Origin: Montifringilla adamsi
Taxonomy: Eukaryota; Chordata; Aves; Passeriformes; Passeridae
Assembly: GCA_017590115.1 (NCBI GenBank)
Contig: JAGGNK010010225.1
Location: 1,922,001-1,986,000 of the forward strand
DNA length: 64,000 bases
Direction of reading: 5' to 3'
In this document: positions 23,837 through 36,800 of the stretch, piece by piece
How positions within the stretch are numbered: position 1 is the stretch's first letter
Layout: each line of letters starts with the position of its first letter
Made by a program: the position numbers and the translations under genes
The notes under the pieces: generated by a model
Database searches by the model: none
Told to the model about the DNA's origin: nothing
Seen by the model: only the letters and a program-made list of their open reading frames with translations

Positions 23837-26800
23837 AATGCTCTTGTCCCTGTGCCAGAACGGTGTCCCCCTCTCTTTATTAAAATCAACCATGTATCAA
23901 GACAGTACCCTTTTGAGCTTTTCACTACAGCACATTTCTTCGTTTGTACCTCTTCCAAATCGCTTGCTGGGGGTTAGCTGTCAATGAAATGCTCTTTCAA
24001 TTAGAGACTGTATAAGAAGAAAAGTTGGATTAGCTCTGTTACCTCTTGAGTCATCATTGCTGAAGCAGTGTGCATTGCTACCTGCTGTTTTCTTTTCAGT
24101 TTAAAAGCAGGGTTTTCATTTACTCCATTTACTCCACTGCCAGCTTGCTATCAAATTAAATCATAAGGGAACAGAAAAAAACCCCAAAACAACAACCAAA
24201 ACCAACATGCCTAAAATCCAGTCTGCTTGCACTAGTATCTTTATTTCTACTGCTAGCACTTCCTAATGTGGAAAAAGCCCTCATCTCATTGTTTGAGTCC
24301 AGTGAGAGAGTGTTTTACTTATCCTTGCTTTAGGCATTCAGAGATCAGAGTTGATAATATCTGGCCTAGGCTTTGAGGGATTGAGGAGGGGATAGTTCTA
24401 TAAAATTGAGCAGTGAGTGACTGGAATCTAAATGCTTAATGAAATAGGAACTGAATATTATGTAAAATGTACATCCTGAATATGAGCACTTCAGGATAAT
24501 TTTGAGAGTCTGGACAGAAAGGTTAAAGTCTTTATTAGGCTTACTGTAAAATATTAAAAAAATACAGATAAATTATAATTTCTATAGATTTTCTCAAAAA
24601 CCTGACACTTCTTCAACAGTCTAGAAGGCTATGGTCCATCAGCCTGCAGCATATTGTGAGGCTGTGTATGTACTTCTGTATTTTGCATAGAATTTCCATT
24701 GTCTCACTGGCAGCCTGCAACCTAAAATTTAACATGCATTTACACCATGAACTAAACTGTACTCTACTTAGACAGATCAAGTTTACACAAACTTGAAAAA
24801 AAGCCAGAATATAAACACATATTCATCTTGAAGAATCCTCAGATGCATTGCAGAAGTACATTGTGCAGGTCTATCGTGCCACTTTAAATATTACAGAATA
24901 GAATAAAGTAAAATAGTTTTCAATTGGAAAGGAACTACAACAACCATCTAGTCCATCTGCCTGATGAATTTAGGGCTGATTAATTTAAACTGCTTCTGAG
25001 GTAAGAATGGCCAATCATTTAAATAAAAACATTGCATACAATGGAGAAGAAAGGGCAAAAGAACCCCTTTTCTACTGTTAAAACAAGTGCTAGCAGATCA
25101 TTAATGTTAACAAGAATACAAGATTTTCTTTTATGCCTCGTCTGCAGACTCAGACAGCTGTGTTCAGGCAATCTAGTTGTACTAACAGAAGGTACTGTCC
25201 TCCTATCCTAGCGGGCCAAACTGACCCCAGATGGAGATTTTAATCTTTTTCTCAAGGCTGGCAGAAGAAATTACATGTCAGTGGCTTGAGTTCAAAGCCT
25301 GACATCTCACTGTAAATTGGTAATGAGAAGAGTCAGGAGCAAAGGCAATCTGAAAGGTAATCTCAGGGAAATCAGACTTGCAGCATCTTTCATAAAAAAC
25401 TGCATCCTGATGGTGTAGCTGTGACAGTCCAGGTGTAATCAATTAATTGAAGTCACAGATACTCACATCCATATTCCATTCTCCTAAGCCTTATAGAGCA
25501 ACCAGCCAAAGGGAAGTGACAGACAGATGGGTTGTAATAGATAAGTCAAACAACTGTTTGCCCGAATTATGGGTTTTAAGGCCTTCGGGTACTGGGCTTT
25601 GTATGGAAGCAGCTGCAGCAGGAGCACATGTTCCCTTATGCCAGCCTTGCTATGGCAACAGTAGGAACTCCTCTGACAGGTGAAGCAGGCAGCTGGGTTT
25701 GTTAAACCACCACTAAGATTTGACACATTGGATCTGTCAACATCCCAACGTACTAAGTCAATATTAGCTTTATTTAGTGCATATCAGAAAGCAGCTAGTG
25801 TGGTACCCGTAATTCCATTACAGGGAAAAAAAAAAAAAAAAGTAAGTTTGTTAACATAAAAAATACATTTTGTTTGGGGGAGAAAGTAATATACAATGGT
25901 ATCACTGTTCTTGTTTTCCAGTTTTCCTCTGCATCTGAGTGGTTTGTAGCTCCAGTGTCAATAGACATAAATCTATTTCTTTTCTTCAGTGCTTCCTTTG
26001 ACTTCACACATGGTGATAAAAAAGACAGCATGGATTGATAAATCATTAAGAAGGAAAAAAAAGCAACTCATGAAAGGGCAGCATAAAGCTCTGATACTCT
26101 CTAGTTGCATGTTGTAGACTACTTATAGCCAGAGTCACTGTGCTTACAGCTTAATGTATTGATCTATTTTAACTATTCTAGATATTGCTAGGATGCCTGT
26201 TCCTCTTTTTTTGGGGAGATCTCTATTTGTCTGACGATCCAAGCATTTATCCAAGCACCTGACAAGCTCCTTTCAAAACTCAGTACCCAGAGATAATAAG
26301 ATACATCAGTGCTAAACTACAATGGCAAAGAGTCCTGTACAAAGAAGAAACATCTGGCAAGTGCAAAATACGGAAGAGCTACAGTAATATAAAATATTTA
26401 GCTTCAATTGCAAGTTTTTGAAAAAGAGTCTTGATTATGTACTTGGAAATTTTCCCTTAAATAGGCTGATTTTCTTGTTGAATGCATTAGAAAGAAAGGT
26501 TTTCTTAGGATATAATTAAATGCATTAAATAGCAGTTTTCTTTTAGTTTATTCTTAGTATTCTGCACAAAATATAAGAATCTGAGTTACATGTAATTAGA
26601 AAATTATTTCACCAGAACATGTTAACATCTTGAAACACATTTTGAGTCATTCTAAATTCTGGTGATATTCTAGGAATTTCTTTTATGTATGTGCTGTTGT
26701 GAGAGTGTGGGACTTATAAAATTCTGTGACTCCTTTAGTACTGTAAATTCCTGTCTATGGATGTGGATTAAGCAGCATAGCTTAGCCTCTCTGAGTAGGT

Positions 26801-28250
26801 GACCTCAAGGGGAAGCAGATTAAGATATAATAATTAATACTTTCTTAAGTCACCTCAGTTTCTAAAGCATCTCAAATACAGACCTGAGGATGAGATCCTG
26901 CCTAAATTAAACAAACACAGATGTAACTGAATAATTAAATTTAGAAAGTCCCAGTCTTTGACTCTTGAAGGTGTACAGGATGAGAAGGAGTTAGGTTTGA
27001 CTTTTAGCTTTTGGGATTTTATTTCCAGTGACTTCTGGGTAACTTTGAAGTCCTGCAAAAAGAAGTGTAGATGAAGGCCAGGAAATGCTAAGAAGCACAA
27101 ATATTTTACCTTCCCTCCCCTTCACATCCACTCCCTATTCATTCTTTCTTCACATAACCTGTTTTCCCACTTCTTATCTGTGCTTATTTTGTCAGGTCTC
27201 CTCAACTTTATTAAAAGGTTTGTCTTTCCAGTCCTGTTCAATTTTGATTGCCAAATATGCATTTTTGAGGATAAAAAGTTAATGAGGAAAGAAAGGTGAT
27301 TTGTGGGTTAAAATCTGTTTTGCTTTTCCTTACATTGCTTTATGTTTAGAGAACTACCCACCTCATGCAAGCACCTTCAAAATAAGTCAGTCTTCTAAAC
27401 AGATTACACCTCTATGCTCAAAGAAGAAAGAATGTTTTCAGCTCTATCATATTGCATTTTGGCAGACCTTACAAGATTAATACAATTTTAATCTAGCTGT
27501 GAACCTAGGTCAAGCACAGATTATAAAGCTTAAAAAATAAGGAGAAATGTGAAGAAGAAATATCTGATTTCAGCTTCATAAAGACCTGTCTGTATCTTAC
27601 ATGTTATACTGGTACTGTTTTTTCCTGCACACCTTCTTTCAGGTAATTTGTTGCAGGTTACTCCATTAAATTTCTGTGTCACATTTCTATTAATTAAGGT
27701 CATAGCATGATAAACATTTTTTGTCAACAAAAATGCTGATAATTGTCAGCCTCCCTCAGTTGTCCATTCCCCTTTCTGCACTTTCTTCCCCCACCTTATG
27801 CTAATACAAAAGTTGTCATTTCTGCTGTCCATGCAGAAAATCAGAAAGGAGAATCAGCTTTATGTGTTTATGTGCTTTTCTAACTTAAACTGTTGAATGA
27901 CTGTCTCAGCCCATAGTAAGAAGTCAAATATCCGACTAAGCAATTTAGTGCTATTAGATTTGTATTCTGGAATACAGAGTCTAAATATAAAATGGAGACA
28001 GAATTATGTGGGCTGAGGGCAATATACAAAAATGATCTTTGCAAATACGGGTGTCTGCCAGGAAAGTGTTTCTTGCCTACAATCATTAGGCAGTGGAGAA
28101 CTATTTTTAGAAGATTTGTTTGTCATTGCTCTGTAGTATATATAAACAGCATTAAAGTCTATTCCTTACGAAACAAAAAAATAAAGGCAAGTTTTGCTCT
28201 AGAGATGAAGATTTTTCCCTTGTTCTTTGAAATGCAGATTACCTCAAATC
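23837..28250. other. intergenic, no gene recognised
   Basis: AT-rich sequence with an 18-base A-run near 25829 and a weak CR1-like remnant at about 24893-24962. None of the open frames shows family similarity, splice structure or codon pattern that I can support. Confidence 0.7.
24893..24962 (-). mobile_element. short CR1-like 3' remnant
   Basis: ACAGAATAGAATAAAGTAAAATAG is followed by TTGGAAAGGAACTACAACAA and CATCTAGTCCATCTGCCTGA. This resembles the start of an avian CR1-type 3' end with an AGAAT tail, read in reverse complement. It is only about 70 bases long, so the assignment is tentative. Confidence 0.45.
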
Positions 28251-28465
28251 TTTTCTTTTCTTTTCTTTTCTTTTCTTTTCTTTTCTTTTCTTTTCTTTTC
28301 TTTTCTTTTCTTTTCTTTTCTTTTCTTTTCTTTTCTTTTCTTTTCTTTTCTTTTCTTTTCTTTTCTTTTCTTTTCTTTTCTTTTCTTTTCTTTTCTTTTC
28401 TTTTCTTTTCTTTTCTTTTCTTTTCTTTTCTTTTCTTTTCTTTTCTTTTCTTTTCTTTTCTTTTC
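28251..28465. repeat. (TTTTC)43 pentanucleotide microsatellite
   Basis: Forty-three perfect TTTTC units (215 bases), followed by a short imperfect tail to about 28473. The minus strand reads (GAAAA)n, a pure purine tract. Long open frames of FLFFS or KRKEK pattern here are artefacts of the repeat. Confidence 0.98.
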
Positions 28466-28547
28466 TTCTTTTCCATTCCTCTTGAAATTTAACTAGCCAT
28501 CTCACCTTTCTCACTGAACCACTCGATGGCATGCAGAGAATGGAAAG

Positions 28548-28710
28548 CTTTGGAAGCTAGGAAAATGGTGTAGGAATGATGATGTAGGAATGTAGGTTTA
28601 GTTCCTTTCTTTCTAACCTTTCCTCAGCAAAGCACAAAATAACAAGCTTTTTCTTTGGAAGCTAGGAAAATGGTGTAGGAATGATGATGTAGGAATGTAG
28701 GTTTAGTTCC
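28548..28710. repeat. 58-bp perfect direct repeat, two copies 105 bp apart
   Basis: Copy 1 is 28548-28605 and copy 2 is 28653-28710, both starting CTTTGGAAGCTAGG and ending GTTTAGTTCC with no mismatch. A 47-bp spacer separates them. Each copy has two internal TGTAGGAATG units. It begins about 75 bases after the pentanucleotide array. Confidence 0.95.
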
Positions 28711-31700
28711 CTGCTGTTTAACAGTCAGATTTAATAAAGCCTTAAATTTGCAATGCATAGATCAGCATCTCTGATGTGACCCTTACAGCTGCTAGAGATT
28801 AACTAGTGCCTCTAGTCTGGTGCTTATTCCAGCTATGTCCTGCTCTCCTCATTGGGTTCTGCTTCATGGATAACTCTTGCTCAGTAGTTTCTCTGTCTTC
28901 CAGACAGTGCTGTGAGAGGATCTCTTAAAAAACTCTAAAATGAGCCTCCCACTACTGGGGGAGTAGTAGTGCAGCCTCAATCCATGGAACCGTGTTCCTG
29001 TAGCTGTATAGAGCTATTATCAGGCACGTATAGTGCATAAATGAGGTTTAAGATGAGTAAATTGAAATTATTTACTGTTTATCACTTTTATTAGTCAAAA
29101 AGGTTTTAATCATGTGGCATTTTTTCCCCCTGTGGTCTGCAAAGAGATTATTGAGGGAGGAAAAAAGCCAAATTTATTACAATCTAGTTCTTTAGGTAAA
29201 CTGCACTGGCTAATGTCCATGTAAAATAATTGTTCTCATCTGTCTTTGTATATAATTAACCATAGAATGCTGCAAATAGGAAAATTCTGCTTTAACTTGA
29301 GTGGAAGTTTTGTACTTCTTTGTTTATGACTGTGACGCCACAGATAGCTGCAGATCTGCTGCACATTCACTGGCATCATTGCCTCCACTTTTTAATGTAA
29401 GAGAGCTCTAAGTGGGCTTGCAAGCTCCTAACAAGCAGTAGTCAGGATTAACTACTACTGGTTTCTTGGATTGCTGAGTACAGTGCTGTGCCCTATCATC
29501 ATGCTGACTCTGGGCAGCTCTGGAGGGGCACTTGGCACCAGCACGTTGTTACAGTGAAGGATCTGAGAGTAAAGTATCTGGACGTGAAGTGAAAACTGGT
29601 TCTAGCTGGTCAAGATGTAAAGTGTCTGACTGGTCAGTTGAATCATGGAATCATAAGTTCATGGATGTCAGCGACATTCACAAGATGGGAAACACAGCTA
29701 AGTGCACAGTTCTCTCAGCCGTAATGGAATCTGATGTGCTGTCCAGTGATCTGGAATCAGGACAGATCACTTAGAATCTCTCTCTGCTATGCTCCAGTGA
29801 CTATTAGTACATTTAGAATGAATTTTAACTGGCATGCAACTAGACTTCCAGGTTTCTGAAAAGAGAGTAACAGTTCTTCCCAAGTTTTTAGTAACATAAG
29901 ACGTGAAGTTTGGAACTTCTAAAATAAGGATTGAGACAGTAAAGGCATTTCCATTAACACAGGGAATGTTGAGTTATATATGTATGTCCTCATTTCTCTT
30001 CATATAGCATATATTCAGCCTTATGTAGCCTGAAGAAAACATTCAGATGAAGTTATTGTAGGAAGATGTATTGACTGATTTTTTTAGAAGTAATTGTGCC
30101 CAGCAGTCCCTGCTAGTCAATAATATGCTTAGCTGGTGCTTTCAATAGCTGTCTCTGAAAGTCAGTTTGTTACTGCTTAATAGCTTTTATTGACATAGAC
30201 TATTTGAAATTGTATGCAGTTCCAAAATTGATTTTTTTTTTTTTTTGTTGTCATTCAAATTTGGTTACACGCCATTGTCATTTTTTTGAAGCAAATTAGT
30301 GAACTGTCATGTCTATCAGGAAAGACTGAACTGAGAACCATGGAATGTGTTTTTCATCATGTAAACACTGTGCAACAATAAAAAATAGGAATTCGCTATG
30401 AAACACTCAGTGTAAAGTACTAAAATCGGAAAGTAACTTGGTTCATTTTAAGCAAAATGACAGCCTCGGTGTGCATGGACTGGTGAATATTTGATGTAGC
30501 AAGGAGAAAAAAATATAAAAAGGGTACTCAATTTTTAAATGGAAATGAGTAGCTAGAAAAGTCTTTACAGAACATTTTAACTCAGCTGCTGCCAGGGCCA
30601 TCAGTAGGCCCACAGGTTTTAGTTATCTTGACCAATCTGTAACCATCATTTTCCATGAGCCTTCTCTGGAACGTCTTCCCCATCTCCCAGGCTTTGGCTG
30701 CCTCTTTTGGCAGGTAACTATGGTGCGGCACAGCTGTGTAATGTTGGATCAGGCTGCTCTGTGTAAACAGCTAGGTCAGGAGACAGCTGTGAGAAGGCTC
30801 AGATGGGACTAGGATGCACATTTCCATCCATGCACACGCCACCCGTTGTCTCAGGAGCTGCATTTCAGCTCAGCCCTCGCTGTTATGTGGATGCACCTGT
30901 GCTGATCCTGCATTGCTGAGAAGAGGAGTGATATGAACAATAGGACAGAAAGACAGTTTATTTGTATTTCTAAGTGACTTTATTTGTTTAAGCAACCACA
31001 GAACCAGTTTATTTGAATAAAATTATGCAGGATTAGGGACTAGGGCCATATAACATAGTAACAATGGTTACATGACTCATTCATGCAAGGAAGGTATGTA
31101 AAAGGTGCAAATTATTCCTGATTACAAAAAAATATTTAAGGCTGGAAGTGAAAATACCTTCTTATTCCTCTGTACTATGATTATGTGAGATTAAATTGAA
31201 AATAAACCAGGTAGGATAAACCAAATGTGTATCTGTACTGTTGTATATAGTATTTAGTAAAAAGCAGCTTGCTAACTATTCATGTAAGATGTAAAAACTC
31301 CAACAACTACATCAAGCAGTGTTTTGTTAGCCATAAAATACCTAACAGGTATTGAAATCTATTTCCAATAGCCTTAAGAGATTCTTGGGAGACTTAAGAG
31401 GATCACCTTATCCCATGGCTCCACCTGGGCAGTCAGGCTGGTTACTTGGTTAAATCTCAGGTAACCTTCTCATAATGGTGTTTTTTTTGGTAGCAGGACA
31501 GATGTTTGTGAGCCTTTGAGCTGACTACCAAGCCAGGATGGTTGATGAACACCAGGTTGTGGACTATCAGTTGTGTAAACCAAAACAGTCTGCAGTAGTT
31601 CTACTATGTGGGACTCGCATAGTAGTGTCAGTGATCCCAGGGTAAAAAAAAAATATAGGCTGCAGGAGTAAGAAAGCCAAATTGCACTTGGCACTTGCAC

Positions 31701-33656
31701 TGGGATAGACATGTCATTTCATGGCCCCACTGTCTGCATCCCTTCTATTTACTCTGTAGAGATCCTCATGCTCTGAATGCTGACTTTGTGCTATTTTAGC
31801 TGATTCACTGTACAGAACTCTGACACACTGCAGCAAACAGATACAGATGTTGCTGCTCTTGATACTGTACAGGGCATGGATATTGCCCTGTGCTTGTAAG
31901 TGGTCACCACATACACTACAGGAGAGACAGCTTGTACCTCAGCTTCTGACCCAAAGACAGCTGGACAGCTGCTTGTGTCCTGTGTTTGTCTTTTTCTGCA
32001 TAGTAGGTCATGGTAAGTGACCCTGTAAAGGTCTAAAACCACATATTTTTGGACATCAGGTCATGATCTAATTTTGGATTATTGTTATGGGAGTTTCTAG
32101 TGAGATCTTTCCTATAAGCCCCATCTCCTATTCTTTTCCACCCATGCAACTTAGCAAAGGATGGAGGGCAGATCTAGCATTGCAGGCTAGTCCCCCCTCT
32201 GTGATGGAGGCAGGACAGTTTCCCTGCAGGACACCTTTAATGAGGTATAACCTTATTTCTTCCCAGCACTGTGCTGGTTTTTTGCCTTTACCACTTAGTT
32301 TCGTGCTGTTCCATTGCTGTGCCTCAGAAAACAAAGCAAGCTGTGCAATCCTAATGTACACAAAGCTTCTCTGCATTGAGTGTGCCAACTCCAGTAACCC
32401 TTGTATCCAGTATGTGCAGTCTAGCAGTACCAGCAGCGTGCAAACCTGCTTATCAGCACACCAAGCCAGCATGGAATGCCCCGAGTGGAACTGATCTGTA
32501 GCAGCTAGTTTGTAACTCAAGGGCATAGGAGTTTTATTTATCTTATCTTCAGAGGATACAAACTCCCATAAGGCTTGCAACTTTCTGCTTTGTTATTCTG
32601 TGGTAGATTCCATGCATATTAACCTGCCGAGTATCAACACCTCGGACAAATTTAGCATCCAGAGTAACTGTGACTGATTTCAATGTGGTGGTTTGCTTGG
32701 AAATCATACACTTGCCATAAATTGTAACAGCCACGGGGTTCTGAAACAGTTTTCAAAGATGGCAGAGAGCCAGCTTTTAGTGCCAGTCTGATAGGGCTTG
32801 AGTAGGTAAACCAAAGCTTTTCAGTGTGCTTAACATCATGTGTTTCAAGAAAAAAAACCATCAATGTCCAAGCACGTCCTAATTTGCAAACACAGAAGTT
32901 ATTTTTGTTTCTATTAAATTTTAGTTCCTGTTAACACTTGTGTCGGCAGATGCAACAAAACACACTAACAGGAAAAAGACTTTTGAATGCTACTTTTTAA
33001 CAAGATCACAACATTTATTACCAATGAAGGACTTTCACAGGAGTCGATTTAGTGTGCTGTAAGAGAGGAAGCGCCTTTGGCACTAGAGGGAGTTGCTGTT
33101 TTCTGGCAATAAACCTGTCCCATGCCGCTGAAGTTCAAACATATGGGAACTTTATTGGATTACAGAGTTTGTATGCAAACTGACAAAGCAAAAGACAAGA
33201 TAGAGACAAAAGAAGCATTAGACCAAATGTTTCTGAACAAGATGTGGTACAAAGTTAAGTTTATAGCCAGTCATCTTTTATTGTGATTCTTAAAGATAAT
33301 GAATGAGTTGAATTAATATCCCACTTTGGACTTAATTTGGACTTAATTTGAGTCTCCAGCTTTTCTGTTTAAGAAAGAGTGGGACATCCTTCATTAGCAA
33401 AATCTAAAATCTAAAAATCTAATAATCTGTAGTTTATGGATAGCTTCACAGGTTTTAGCAGCCAACTTAGGCCCCTGCTCAACAGGGATATTTTCAAAAG
33501 TGCTCTGAATTCCAGATTCCTGAGTGATGCCTTAGTTGGCTACTTGGGTGCAGGAGAAGCAACAGAAAAAAAAATACCCACAAGTGCTTGGAAAAATAAC
33601 TATGAACTATGGTGATGTTAACAATTCCATCACAAATTTGATTTTAATAGAAGCCC
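28711..33656. other. intergenic, no gene recognised
   Basis: Mostly AT-rich sequence with a moderately GC-richer patch around 30580-30920 and a T-run near 30230. Overlapping open frames of 135-150 codons at 32087-32580 on opposite strands have no recognised similarity. I see no supportable gene. Confidence 0.65.
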
Positions 33657-33880
33657 AGAATCATTTATGCTGGAAAAGGCCTCTAAGATCACTGAGTACA
33701 ACCATTAACTCAGTACTGCTAAGAACATCACTAAACCATGTCTCTAAGCACCACATCTGCATGCCTTTTATGTAACTCCAGGGAAGGTGACTCAGCCACT
33801 CACCTGGGCAGTGTGTTCTTTAATTTTGGATAGACATCTATTTTCTATCTATTTTCTATGAAGAAAAACTTCATTTTTTT
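33657..33880 (-). mobile_element. CR1 LINE 3' fragment
   Basis: The plus strand reads CAGAATCATTTATGCTGGAAA, then AGGCCTCTAAGATCACTGAG, CACTAAACCATGTCTCTAAG and CTCCAGGGAAGGTGACTCAG. These are degraded versions of the CR1 3' region in reverse complement. It is 5'-truncated and diverged. The right limit is approximate. Confidence 0.82.
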
Positions 33881-36800
33881 GTAATGTTTATATATACTAA
33901 TGTGATTTTTAGACTTAAAATAATGTTCTAGAACTCAAAGTATTAATCTCCAAAGCTCATGCAACTTATTTGTTGCAGATAGGGTTGTGCAGGCATAAAG
34001 GATGGGCTTATAAGATGCAATCATGTTGATTAATAAATAGGATGAGGAAGGGCTGAGTTTTGGCACCACTGCTAGGAAATAAACCCAGTAAATATCAGTA
34101 GACAGATATCAATAGATAACACCAGATATCAGTAAATACAAGTGGATATCTTCAGTAGAACATAAGGGATAAATCCACTTTCATTTGCATAAATCCACTT
34201 TGTTAATCAATAGCGTGCCACAAAGTAGTGTCTCAAAAGAATATAGCTATGATTTTATGTAGAGGACAGGCTTTATCACTGTTTGATAGCTTAATTTGTA
34301 TCCATTAGTTTAAAAAAGAAAATTCTTTTCAATTATTAGCACAAAGTGATTGTCCTCTCTATAGTTATCCTCATCTCTGCAAACTTGTCTCCTCTGCTCT
34401 CCTTCTAGTTTTTACCTAATACATAAGAATGGATAACAAAATGGTGTAGAAAACATTTGTATTGAAAAATATATTAACTGAGGAGATAATGAAACCTCTT
34501 GTTATTTGTATTTATTTTCTTAACTGCTATATAACTTGCTGCATCTTTCAGAAGAAATGTTATCAGTTTTCTTGGACATTCAGATCCTCATATTTGCTAC
34601 TAGTAGAGATGATGCATTGTCAGTTTTTTGTCTGTGCACCCATAAACTCCATGGCATGACTAATTAATCTGCTGTAATAACAGTAGTTTAATAGAATGTA
34701 GTAGTTTATGGCTTAACTTTCAAGTTTGTGAGAGTATTTGAATGTTTTAAACTGTTTAGTGTGTTGGCCTTGAGGGCAGTAAAACATGCACAACACACAC
34801 AGGCTTTGGCCATTCAACATTTATCATCAGTAATACAGTTAGAAGTCTTCTGAAGTGTGTGAGCTGTCCAAATAATAATGTAATGGAAAGCTGGCTTTCT
34901 AGTCATTAAGTACCACATTAACTGGGCACTTTCTTGCACCTTGAAACCTTGGAAATTTAATTAGACTATTGGATTAAAGAAAAGTATTATTTAGCGTTTA
35001 CTCACAGGGAAGAGTGAAATATATAAGCTTTGTAGGATGGGCTGTTGCAGATGTGTACAGGCAATTTTGAGTATGCATTCAGTGAAGAAAAATCCTTGGC
35101 ATCAGCCACATTCCCTGAGTGTTCTTCCCTTTTGAGGAAATGGACCATGTTTCTTTTTTAAATATTTGCTGAATTCTTTGGAATCCATGCCTAAGTGGAA
35201 TATCTTTTTCAATGATACTGAAATGTTTTTGCTTTTTTAGTTCTTCTGATTGCTCTGTGGCTCCCAAAATAATGCATTTGGGTTCTCTTCTCATGCTATG
35301 GTAGGTCAAGGGGAACTTTTCTGGAGGCATGAAATCTGAAGTTCTTGAACTTTTCCAGCTCTTTTCAATACTCTGTGAAGGCTTTTATACTTATCCAGGA
35401 AGATGTCTTCATAATAATCTGAATTATTTTGCTTTCCCTTTTTGCATCTGAGCATGGCCTCCTTAGTAAGACCAAGGATATGAATTACTTTAAAACCAAA
35501 AGTTGGGGCTTTTCTTTCCTTTGATGCTGTTATAATTTATAGAAATATAACCTAATTAATGTATTATGTCTGTGGGGAGAGTTAACCACTGTGAAGTCTA
35601 GGTCCTACTGCTTAACTTCTATGATTAGTGGCTTTTTATTAGAAACTCTGCAGTTTTGGCAATACATTGGATTTAAGATGGACACTGGTGCACAAAGCAA
35701 TACATTTCCCCTTTGCTTTCTAGCTGGCAGTCTATTAATCTCCTGGTAGAACTCCTGTGAGGAATTAATTAGATTTAACGAGGCCCTCATTGTCTCCTTT
35801 TTGATGTTATGCACTCCGCTGTACACCCTTGCAAAATGACAAAATGTATTAGATGTTTTGCTTCTTCCTACATGCATTTTATGACATGTTTTCCTAGATT
35901 GTGCTGGCTATCAGAGAATGCAAGGCTTCATGTGGTATTTTGCTTGACTTTGATTTTGAGCTTTGTAAGCATATTCCTTGGCACCCTGCGGAGCTGAGCT
36001 TCATAACCGAGTTTTCCTTTTTACTGACATTTTGAATTTTCAGTCATGTCTGCTGAGTTAAATTGCCATCCATCTGCTAGAAGCCTTGCTCTGGACTGAG
36101 TAGATCTTGAGCTAGGTCTAAATAATGTGCCCAGATTTAATTCTAAACCTGCCAGTCTTTTAAGCCCTTTCTGAAGCTTTTTAGTTGTGTTCTGCATTTC
36201 AATATATTTTTCGTTCGTGAGAAAACAAATTTGTTTCTCCCATTTTCATTCAGCCACAGATAATCGAATGTACCTTGTACCATAGATAAAACCACAATTT
36301 TACTTCTTACATTTCTATGCTGCACTTTCACTGCCTCCTTTGATCTGTATTAACAAGAGGTGCCCAAATGTACCATGTATTTCAGCACCAGCCGCGGTAA
36401 AAGGGTGATCTTCTCAATGTCATTTTTACTTTCAATGATACCTATTGCTTTTGTGTAAATGGTATAACAGTGTTTGAACTTCCTGACATTGTCTGCTGGA
36501 TTTCTGAAGAGTTAAGAGCTTTGATTAAACCTTTAAAATATGTATTTTGATTTTATTTCTGATGCTATGTGACATTAGGTAGACTCTGGCAAACAGGATG
36601 CATAGCAGAGATAACTACATTAAGTACTTTGATTCTAGTTGGGTTTGAATTTCTTTATCTTCTACATTATGTAGCACAATTTTTTCAGAGGTCCAACTCT
36701 TCCCAAAGGGTGCCACTAACAGTAGAGGGAATGCACAGGAAGTTCAGTAACCAGTGAAACTTGTAAATGAAAAATGTACTGCCTTGTTTTTATGTTACAA

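Noticed and set aside
27992..28532. Open frames of FLFFS or KRKEK repeats
   Set aside because: They are translations of the (TTTTC)n microsatellite, not proteins.
28251..28710. CRISPR-like or satellite array
   Set aside because: The pentanucleotide run has no spacers, and the direct repeat has only two copies in a vertebrate genome.
29640..29680. GAATCATGGAATCAT, resembling a CR1 3' tail
   Set aside because: The sequence after it lacks the CR1 blocks seen in the other copies, so 15 bases are not enough for a call.
32087..32580. Overlapping open frames of 135 and 150 codons on opposite strands
   Set aside because: Neither shows a domain. Overlap on both strands is expected when a stretch simply lacks stop codons.
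36389..36400. CAGCCGCGGTAA, identical to part of the universal small-subunit rRNA 530-loop motif
   Set aside because: The flanking sequence has no rRNA similarity. A 12-base match alone is coincidence, and no nuclear rRNA or mitochondrial insertion is supported.
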